This document shows positions 58,236 through 64,000 of a DNA stretch of 64,000 bases, piece by piece. Under the pieces are notes generated by a model. It saw only the letters and a program-made list of their open reading frames with translations. It was not told where the DNA came from and did not search any database. The stretch covers positions 5,270,001 to 5,334,000 of the forward strand of contig NZ_CP060723.1 in the NCBI RefSeq assembly GCF_014395225.1. The letters run 5' to 3'. Source of the DNA: Pedobacter roseus. Lineage in GTDB: Bacteria > Bacteroidota > Bacteroidia > Sphingobacteriales > Sphingobacteriaceae. The position numbers were made by a program, and so were the translations under genes. Position 1 is the stretch's first letter. Each line of letters begins with the position of its first letter.

Positions 58236-60398
58236 ATGCGAATACCAAAAATTAAGATCCCAAAAAAATATTTAAAAATCGGAGCCTGGGTTTTAGGTGT
58301 TTTTTTAGTCGTTTGTATTGCTTTGGGCGCCGTAGCTTATAGCAAAAGGGAAGCCCTTCTTAAAAAAATGGTAGCCAAAGCAATTGCCAAGGCCGACAAA
58401 GATTATGGTCTTGAAGTTAAAATCGGCAGCGCCGGATTTACCGGCCTGAGTACGGTTAAAATGACCAACATTTCTGTTGTTCCTAAAGAGCGCGATACCC
58501 TTTCCAACATTGGAGAGCTGAGTGTAGGTGTAAAACTCCTTCCGCTCATTTTTGGCAATGTAAAATTGTCGGAAGTAAAACTGAAAGAAGGTTTTGTAAG
58601 CGTAGTGCTTAAAGATTCGACCACCAACATCGATTTTATCTTAAAAAGAAAGAAAAAAGACAGCACTGAAACAAAAGGAAAAGTTAACTTATCAGAAATA
58701 GCGAGCAACATCCTAAATCAGGTTTTGTACAAAATCCCTGATGATATGGATGTACAGAACATGATTTTTAAACTAAATGATCATGATACGGCTAAACTGA
58801 GCTTTGCCACCGTGGCAACAATTGATGGCGGGGACTTAAAATCGGCCATAAATGTAAATAATGGTGAAGCTACCTGGCACGTAGATGGCCATGTAAATCC
58901 AGGAAGCAAAGAATTACGCTTTACGGTTTATGCTGACGGTAAAAAACTCGAGTTACCCTACCTGAATAATAAACTCCACGCAAAAATCAGTTTCGACACC
59001 TTACAAACGGAGCTTAAAAATGCAAAATACAGTGGCGATGATTATAAAATATCAGGCTCATGGTCGGTAAAAAATATGTTGATCAACCAGCCGCGTATTG
59101 CTTCCAACGATATTATTGTCCAAAGTGCAAAACTGGATGCCGATATTCTGGTTGGCCAAAACTATATTGCTCTAGATAGCTCATCAACAGCTTACCTAAA
59201 AAATGCACAGATCCATCCTTTTGTTAAATACACTTTAGGAAAAAATAAGATATACGAGTTAAAGTTAAACGCTGAGGAGCAGGATGCCCAAAGCATTTTA
59301 GATGCTTTTCCACAGGGTTTGTTCGAATCGCTGGAAGGGTTAAAAGTACAGGGTAAGGTTAAATATAACCTCAATTTTTACCTGGATACCAAAATACCTG
59401 ACAGTGTACGATTTAATTCCACACTAACGCCAGTTAATTTTAAAATTGTACAATGGGGCAAAACGAATCTTCAAAAAATTAATAATACGTTTGTTTACAC
59501 GCCTTATGAATATGGGAAACCGATGCGCGATATTACCATTGGCCCATCCAATCCGAATTTTACACCTCTATCGGCTATTTCTAAAAATTTCATTAACGCT
59601 GTTTTAACGGCAGAAGATCCTTCCTTTTTTACACACAACGGCTTTGTTGAAGAATCGATCCGGAAATCGATTGCCGTAAATTTTAAGGAAAAGAAATTTA
59701 AACGTGGTGGCAGTACCATCAGCATGCAATTGGTTAAAAACGTTTATTTAAGTCGTCAGAAAACTTTGGCCCGTAAAGCCGAAGAGATTTTAATTGTCTG
59801 GCTTATCGAACACAATCACCTGGTAAGCAAACAGCGCATGCTTGAAGTGTATTTCAACATTATGGAGCTTGGCCAGAACATTTACGGAATAGGAGAAGCC
59901 TCTAGATATTATTTTGGAAAACAACCTGCTGATTTAAACATTGGTGACGGACTATTTTTGGCCAGTATTGTGCCTAAGCCAAAAGCATCGATGTATAAAT
60001 TTATGGCCGATGGCAGTTTGAAACCTTATATGTTCAACTATTTTAGGTTTATGGGGAATATTATGGCCAGAAAAGGTTTAACACCTGGCGATACCTCGGG
60101 TTATGGTTTTTATAATGTTCGCTTGAGAGAGGGTCTCCGTCGTTATTTGGCACCTGATACCGCTGTGGTTGATACTTCTGCTTTTGATGATGATGGCGAT
60201 GGCTTACCGGTTGTAATTGTACATGATAAGAATAAAAGTTTCTTTGAACGTTTATTTGGCGGCGGATCTAAAAAGGATACCACCACAAATAAACAGGCGA
60301 TCACACCTGCCGATACCACCAAAACAAAAAAACAGTTAAGGCAGGAGCGCAGGGAAGAACGGAGACGCCAAAAGGAACTGGAGAAGAGCCAACAATAG
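58236..60398 (+). CDS. AsmA-like / GT51 peptidoglycan transglycosylase
   Basis: 720 residues, inner-membrane anchored: helix ~14-35 (GAWVLGVFLVVCIALGAVAY). The first ~430 residues are an AsmA/lipid-transfer-like beta domain; ~445-620 is a GT51 glycosyltransferase with the likely catalytic Glu460 in TAEDPSFFTHNG, GGSTISMQLVKNVYL, EEILIVWLIEHN and FNIMELGQNIYGIGEA. No transpeptidase domain follows, so it is monofunctional (MtgA-like activity) but with a large N-terminal extension that is typical for Bacteroidota. The tail is Lys/Arg-rich. It would polymerise lipid II into glycan strands. Confidence 0.9.
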   Translation: MRIPKIKIPKKYLKIGAWVLGVFLVVCIALGAVAYSKREALLKKMVAKAIAKADKDYGLEVKIGSAGFTGLSTVKMTNISVVPKERDTLSNIGELSVGVKLLPLIFGNVKLSEVKLKEGFVSVVLKDSTTNIDFILKRKKKDSTETKGKVNLSEIASNILNQVLYKIPDDMDVQNMIFKLNDHDTAKLSFATVATIDGGDLKSAINVNNGEATWHVDGHVNPGSKELRFTVYADGKKLELPYLNNKLHAKISFDTLQTELKNAKYSGDDYKISGSWSVKNMLINQPRIASNDIIVQSAKLDADILVGQNYIALDSSSTAYLKNAQIHPFVKYTLGKNKIYELKLNAEEQDAQSILDAFPQGLFESLEGLKVQGKVKYNLNFYLDTKIPDSVRFNSTLTPVNFKIVQWGKTNLQKINNTFVYTPYEYGKPMRDITIGPSNPNFTPLSAISKNFINAVLTAEDPSFFTHNGFVEESIRKSIAVNFKEKKFKRGGSTISMQLVKNVYLSRQKTLARKAEEILIVWLIEHNHLVSKQRMLEVYFNIMELGQNIYGIGEASRYYFGKQPADLNIGDGLFLASIVPKPKASMYKFMADGSLKPYMFNYFRFMGNIMARKGLTPGDTSGYGFYNVRLREGLRRYLAPDTAVVDTSAFDDDGDGLPVVIVHDKNKSFFERLFGGGSKKDTTTNKQAITPADTTKTKKQLRQERREERRRQKELEKSQQ

Positions 60399-60545
60399 TT
60401 TTTGAGTTGGGTGTTTGGAGTTTGGAGATGATGAAACGAGAATAGTTTACAGCTGGCGGTTTTCAGTTCTTAGCCAAACCCAACAATTAAACACTTTATA
60501 CAATTAACCATTACCAGTTTGCAACATTTAACTATTTAACATCAA

Positions 60546-61088
60546 ATGCACAAAATAAAAGTAGAGGATAAAGAGTTCGAGATATTTTTAGAAAACGACA
60601 CCTTAAATAAACGGATCCGTTTGATGGGTATTCAGATGAACGTTGATTATGAAGGCAAATGCCCCTTATTTATCGGCGTGCTAAATGGCAGTTTTTTGTT
60701 TATGGCTGATTTAATTAAAGAAATTAACGTACCCTGCGAAGTTGCTTTTATGCGCGTGGCCTCTTATGAAGGTGCATCAAGCTCTGGTAATGTGAAAGAA
60801 CTGATTGGACTGCCTGAAAACATTGAGGGAAGGGATATCATCATCGTAGAAGACATTGTTGATACCGGCCTTACTTTAACCCACATTTTAAAAACGATCA
60901 AAGAAAAAAATCCGGCATCGGTTAAGGTAAGTTCACTTTTGCTAAAACCAAGCGCATTAAAGTACGAAATTGAAGAGCTGGAATATGTTGGTTTTGAAAT
61001 ACCTAACGAATTTGTAGTAGGTTATGGCTTAGATTATAACGGCCTTGGCCGAAACCTGACCGATATTTACAGAGCAACGGGCGCATAA
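60546..61088 (+). CDS. hpt: Hypoxanthine phosphoribosyltransferase
   Basis: 180-residue purine-salvage enzyme converting hypoxanthine (and guanine) with PRPP into IMP/GMP. Motifs: FIGVLNGSFLFMADLI, MRVASYEG (flexible loop), PRPP loop IIIVEDIVDTGLTLTHI, and FVVGYGLDYNGLGRNL. Length normal. It is followed after 55 bases by psd on the same strand and preceded by a short AT-rich spacer with repeat words. Confidence 0.96.
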   Translation: MHKIKVEDKEFEIFLENDTLNKRIRLMGIQMNVDYEGKCPLFIGVLNGSFLFMADLIKEINVPCEVAFMRVASYEGASSSGNVKELIGLPENIEGRDIIIVEDIVDTGLTLTHILKTIKEKNPASVKVSSLLLKPSALKYEIEELEYVGFEIPNEFVVGYGLDYNGLGRNLTDIYRATGA

Positions 61089-61096
61089 TTTTTAGA

Positions 61097-61124
61097 TTGG
61101 ATTAATTTATTTTTCGCACCTTTG
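61097..61124 (+). promoter_or_regulatory. Candidate promoter of psd (TTG-N17-CACCTTTG)
   Basis: TTG at 61097-61099 and CACCTTTG at 61117-61124, 17 bases apart, match the -33/-7 pattern with one mismatch in the -7 box (C for T). The psd ATG is 19 bases downstream. Confidence 0.45.
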
Positions 61125-61143
61125 CCCAATAATTTTTAACACA

Positions 61144-61803
61144 ATGACCATACATAAAGAAGGTTACACTACCATTGCCTTAAGCATACTGTTTATTTTC
61201 GTTATCAACGCGATTGTTGATTATAAATATCACGACATTACCTGGTTGCGCTGGTTCATTTATATTTTTTCGGCTGCATTATTTATCATTGTATTGCAGT
61301 TTTTCCGTAATCCGAGCCGCAGCTTCTCTTCAGGCGAAAACCTCGTAATCTGCCCTGCAGATGGTAAAGTCGTAGTAATCGAAGAAACAGAAGAAGGCGA
61401 ATACTTTAAAGATAAACGTTTACAGGTTTCTATTTTTATGTCGCCCGTAAACGTGCACATTAACCGTAACCCCATTTCAGGAGTGGTTAAATTTTTTAAA
61501 TACCACCCGGGAAAATACCTTGCGGCATGGAACCCTAAATCATCTACCGAAAATGAACGTACAACCACAGTTGTAGAGCATAAAAACGGCACTCCGGTAT
61601 TATTCCGTCAAATTGCAGGGGCTTTAGCCCGCAGGATTGTATGGTATGTAAAAGAAGGTGATCAGGTGGTACAAACAGAACAGTTCGGTTTTATCAAATT
61701 CGGATCGAGGGTGGATGTTTTTCTTCCGGTAGGCACCAAAGTTAACGTAGAACTTAATCAGGTTGTAAAAGGCGGGATCACCACATTGGCAACTCTAAGC
61801 TAA
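61144..61803 (+). CDS. psd: Phosphatidylserine decarboxylase proenzyme family protein
   Basis: 219 residues, membrane-associated, converting phosphatidylserine to phosphatidylethanolamine. N-terminal helices ~10-25 and ~36-52; then VICPADGKVVVIEE, VSIFMSPVNVHINRNPISG, YHPGKYLAAWNPKSSTENER and the self-cleavage site Gly187-Ser188 in IKFGSRVDVFLP, which generates the pyruvoyl cofactor. Short, PssD-type length. Followed by a terminator at 61820. Confidence 0.94.
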   Translation: MTIHKEGYTTIALSILFIFVINAIVDYKYHDITWLRWFIYIFSAALFIIVLQFFRNPSRSFSSGENLVICPADGKVVVIEETEEGEYFKDKRLQVSIFMSPVNVHINRNPISGVVKFFKYHPGKYLAAWNPKSSTENERTTTVVEHKNGTPVLFRQIAGALARRIVWYVKEGDQVVQTEQFGFIKFGSRVDVFLPVGTKVNVELNQVVKGGITTLATLS

Positions 61804-61819
61804 GGATATAATATTTTAT

Positions 61820-61856
61820 AAAAAGCCGGTTTAGTTAATGCTAAACCGGCTTTTTG
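61820..61856 (+). terminator. Terminator of psd
   Basis: Stem AAAAAGCCGGTTTAG / CTAAACCGGCTTTTT with loop TTAATG and a following T-rich run; 16 bases after the stop. Confidence 0.88.
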
Positions 61857-61943
61857 TTTTTACTACCATTTGATTAACGCAGCGGTTTGTGAGGACACAG
61901 ACCCCGGGAATTGAAAGGATTTTGTAACACTGAAGAATCCACC

Positions 61944-62056
61944 TAAACCTGATAGCAACGGAAAGCCCGGATCCCGATTTTTCATCGGGAGAGGACTTGT
62001 AGTGAATAGCAGGAACAAACTTTAATCATTACCACAGGCTTTGCTTTCCAAAAAAG
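61944..62056 (+). repeat. Dispersed intergenic element, copy 3
   Basis: AAACCTGATAGCAACGGAAAGCCC-like start (AAACCTGATAGCAACGG), hairpin ATCCCGATTTTTCATCGGGA, then GACTTGTAGTGAATAGCAGG, CAAAC, and TTTGCTTTCCAAAAAA. Same order as copy 1 at 26971-27068. Confidence 0.65.
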
Positions 62057-62258
62057 CAACTTTTTTCCTTAACCATTACACCTTCTGTATGGCAATTTCT
62101 TTAATTTACGCAGTGGTTTGTGGAGACACAAACCACGGGAATCAGTGGATAGCAGGAACAAACTTTAATCATTACCACAGGCTTTGCTTTCCAAAAAAAG
62201 GAACTTTTTCCCTTATCCATTACACCTTCTGTATGGCAATTTCTTTAATTTATGCAGT
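62006..62258. repeat. Tandem duplication of a 110-base block (offset 143)
   Basis: The blocks 62006-62115 and 62149-62258 are about nine-tenths identical (ATAGCAGGAACAAACTTTAA ... TTAATTTA(C/T)GCAGT). Between them is the hairpin GTGGTTTGTG (62113-62122) / CACAAACCAC (62127-62136), which has the same stem core as the one at 55379-55400. A related but weaker third occurrence of the hairpin is at 61882-61905. Confidence 0.8.
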
Positions 62259-62268
62259 AGGAATCTAT

Positions 62269-63443
62269 TTAATCAGTAGCATCATTACCCACTTCTTTTT
62301 CTGTGGCATTGCCAAGCGGCCTGTCGCTGATTAAACGTTGTGTTGGGTAAGCAAAATCCGATTTATTACGGATCACGATATCCATAATCTCCAGGTTGAT
62401 TTCCTGTCTGATTTTAAGAAATTCGGTATAATTAAGTACCGTTACAAAATAATTAACCTCAACATTCAAACCCGAATCGCCAAAGCTTTTGAAAGAGGCG
62501 TTTCCATCATCGCTCGTACCTTCGTGATTATTGATGTAACTTTCAATTTCGGTAATAATTTTTCTTAACGAATCTGAACTGGTTTCATAAGTAAGTCCGA
62601 TCACAAAAGATACTTTACGCGAATTTCTCAAGGAAAGATTTTCTAAAACTCCGTCTATCATGCCCCTGTTGGGTAGGGTAGCCATGGTTTTTTCAGATGT
62701 TCTGATCCTGGTGCTTCTAAAACCAACCTTTTCTACTGTTCCCTCTACACCATCAACCTTTACCAGATCGCCAACCGTAAAAGGCTTATCTAAAAAGATG
62801 GTGAATGATCCGATCAGGTTTTCTAAACTCTCCTTAGCTGCCAAAGCAATGGCAATACCACCAATACCCAAACCGGTGATGAGTGTTAGCACATTCACCT
62901 CGAAAACGAAGCCTAAAAGCGTAAAAAAGCCTATAAAAATGACAATGGTTTTAAACAGTTCCTTTAAAAAAGGCACCAATTGATCATCGGCCTTATTTTC
63001 GGTAAGGGAAGCTTTATACAATAACACATGACTAATGAAATCGATTATCCTTAATATAATCCAGAAAAAGGATAGGATAATCATAAACAGGAATATCCTG
63101 TCTACACAATCGCCAATGGTTACGGGGATTAATTCCTTTGTTTTACCGATTAATTTACTGTAATGGAATACAGCAACCTCTAAAGGGTGTTTTAATTGGT
63201 TAATGGAAAGATAAAGGGTAGAAAGGAGGATAAAAATCTCAATCGGTTTTACCAGCAAAGCTACAAAGGCATCGTTATGCGATTGGTTGGAGAAACTTCT
63301 GAAAAGCCTAAACAATAACCTGCTTAATAACTTAGAAAAAATATTTTTAAATACCAGGCCTAACAATAGTATCCCCCGAAAAGGAAATAGGCTTTTACAG
63401 TGTTGCCCCAAAAAACTTGGTCGAAAAAAGCAGAATCTAACAT
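62269..63443 (-). CDS. MscS-family mechanosensitive channel, N-terminus frameshifted
   Basis: Osmotic-pressure safety channel of the inner membrane. Helices ~60-85 and ~115-140, the pore-helix region FVFEVNVLTLITGLGIGGIA then IALAAKESLENLIGSF, and the beta domain DKPFTVGDLVKVDGVEGTVEKVGF are typical MscS. The start is a problem: the main frame has no Met for 100 codons. The ATG at 63441-63443 gives MLDSAFFDQVFWGNTVKAYF then LFGG, which looks like the normal family N-terminus, but a G-run of five (63373-63377) shifts it out of frame before GILLLGLVFKNIF. One more G would join them (roughly 390 residues). A TACCTTTG -7 box lies just upstream. The frameshift is my inference. Confidence 0.8.
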
Positions 63444-63447
63444 TTAA

Positions 63448-63455
63448 CAAAGGTA
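63448..63455 (-). promoter_or_regulatory. -7 box TACCTTTG for the channel gene
   Basis: Exact TAnnTTTG match on the minus strand, between the rplS terminator and the ATG at 63443, so the channel is transcribed separately and nearly leaderless. A TTTG -33 element is not well placed. Confidence 0.45.
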
Positions 63456-63460
63456 TAAAC

Positions 63461-63491
63461 AAAAAAACCTCCACGAAATTAATCGTGAAGG
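63461..63491 (-). terminator. Terminator of rplS
   Basis: Minus strand: CCTTCACGA ... TCGTGGAGG stem (one G-T pair) followed by a run of seven T. 22 bases after the rplS stop. Confidence 0.85.
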
Positions 63492-63513
63492 CTATATCGT
63501 ATAATAAAGAATA

Positions 63514-63861
63514 TTATTTTCTCAATGATTTGATACGAGCAGCTTTACCAGTTAAAGCACGTAAATAGAACAATTTCGCTCTACGAACTTTACCATAGCT
63601 ATTCACTTCTACTTTCTCAATGTTTGGAGAATTGATAGGGAAAATACGTTCAACACCAATACTGTTGCTCATTTTACGTACGGTGAAGGTTTCGTTAGCA
63701 CCAGCACTGTTACGTTGTATTACAACACCTTGGTAAATTTGGATACGTTCCTTATTACCTTCGCGAATTTTATAGTGCACGCTCACTGTATCGCCAGACT
63801 TGAACGCAGGAAAATCTTTTTTCGCGATGGCCTGCTCTTCAACAAATTTTACTAAATCCAT
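63514..63861 (-). CDS. rplS: 50S ribosomal protein L19
   Basis: 115-residue ribosomal protein at the subunit interface. N-terminal MDLVKFVEEQAIAKKDFPAF, then FKSGDTVSVHYKIREGNKER, IQIYQGVVIQRN, ETFTVRKMSNSIGVERIFPI and the basic C-terminus VRRAKLFYLRALTGKAARIK. Normal family length and start. The rimM/trmD neighbours often found with L19 are not seen to the right within the 140 bases left; to the left is the channel gene, behind the terminator. Confidence 0.97.
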   Translation of the reverse strand: MDLVKFVEEQAIAKKDFPAFKSGDTVSVHYKIREGNKERIQIYQGVVIQRNSAGANETFTVRKMSNSIGVERIFPINSPNIEKVEVNSYGKVRRAKLFYLRALTGKAARIKSLRK

Positions 63862-63908
63862 GATTTTAAGCTATTAAATCGATATTTCATCCCGTGAAAA
63901 TCGGATTG

Positions 63909-63916
63909 CAATATTA
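63909..63916 (-). promoter_or_regulatory. Candidate -7 box of rplS (TAATATTG)
   Basis: One mismatch to TAnnTTTG, about 47 bases upstream of the rplS ATG, in AT-rich DNA. Weak evidence. Confidence 0.25.
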
Positions 63917-64000
63917 GGGATTATTTTTGAGAAAAAAAAACCTATTTTAATTTTTTCCACATTCTTTATGAATTCCACATTTGATTGCGTTAAATGCTTC

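Larger units (their letters stand above)
61857..62268. other. Repeat-only spacer between psd and the mechanosensitive channel gene
   Basis: About 410 bases made of the dispersed element (61944-62005), two copies of a 110-base block (62006-62115, 62149-62258) and hairpins. An open frame of 97 codons at 62041-62334 is produced by the duplication and is rejected as a gene. Confidence 0.7.

Noticed and set aside
62041..62334. 97-codon open frame with an internally repeated protein sequence
   Set aside because: It is created by the 110-base tandem duplication, runs into the channel gene on the other strand, and has no family resemblance.

Overview
The window reads as chromosomal DNA of a Bacteroidota bacterium of the Sphingobacteriaceae, most like Pedobacter. 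The evidence is the stack of SusC/SusD outer-membrane pairs, the gliding lipoprotein GldH beside a PSP1/RicT protein and DNA polymerase III delta', a BlaI/M56 pair, -7 boxes of the Bacteroidota type (TAnnTTTG), AT-rich spacers and almost no Shine-Dalgarno sequences. No rRNA, tRNA, CRISPR array, phage or transposase gene was recognised.

Layout. 1-16.0 kb: minus-strand array of SusC/SusD nutrient-uptake genes: the 5' end of one susC, then three complete susC-susD pairs, plus a 39-codon remnant of a fourth susC leader at 5701-5820. No glycoside hydrolase, sulfatase, sigma/anti-sigma pair or sensor lies with them, so the substrates cannot be inferred. 16.5-24 kb: M14 carboxypeptidase, murF and a large TonB-dependent receptor. 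23.6-28.3 kb: gldH, PSP1/RicT, holB on the minus strand; ruvX and an O-methyltransferase on the plus strand. 28.4-32.3 kb: two glucosaminidase-LysM proteins, a carboxypeptidase-regulatory-domain protein translationally coupled to a small HExxH protein, and a DUF3078 protein. 32.3-34.1 kb: divergent siderophore-interacting reductase and AraC regulator. 34.2-39.5 kb: DUF5916 protein and a BlaI/M56 pair with a palindromic operator. 39.6-46 kb: ffh, a YifB/ComM ATPase, three small exported proteins with Asp/Asn-rich loops, a lipoprotein and an acidic protein. 46-55 kb: beta-CASP metallo-hydrolase, proB-proA, S9 oligopeptidase, a membrane protein, M16 peptidase and def. 55-64 kb: small conserved proteins, NifU-like and Mrp Fe-S carriers, a GT51 transglycosylase, hpt, psd, an MscS-type channel and rplS.

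How the genes fit together. Most of the right-hand two thirds is housekeeping: cell-wall synthesis and remodelling (murF, GT51, glucosaminidases), protein export and maturation (ffh, def), proline synthesis (proBA), Fe-S delivery (NifU-like, Mrp), lipid synthesis (psd) and purine salvage (hpt). The left-hand part is an accessory nutrient-uptake block.

Most notable observations: (i) two genes, the S9 oligopeptidase and the MscS channel, appear to have their N-termini one base out of frame beside homopolymer runs; (ii) the susC genes share nearly identical 5' ends and two classes of upstream element, with a decayed leader between them, which suggests recombination; (iii) the M56 protein carries about nine tandem 28-29-residue repeats; (iv) spacers hold several families of dispersed palindromic repeats, one inside the proB-proA operon and one abutting def. 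No clearly new multi-gene system was found; the trio of small exported proteins at 43-45 kb is the least explained cluster.
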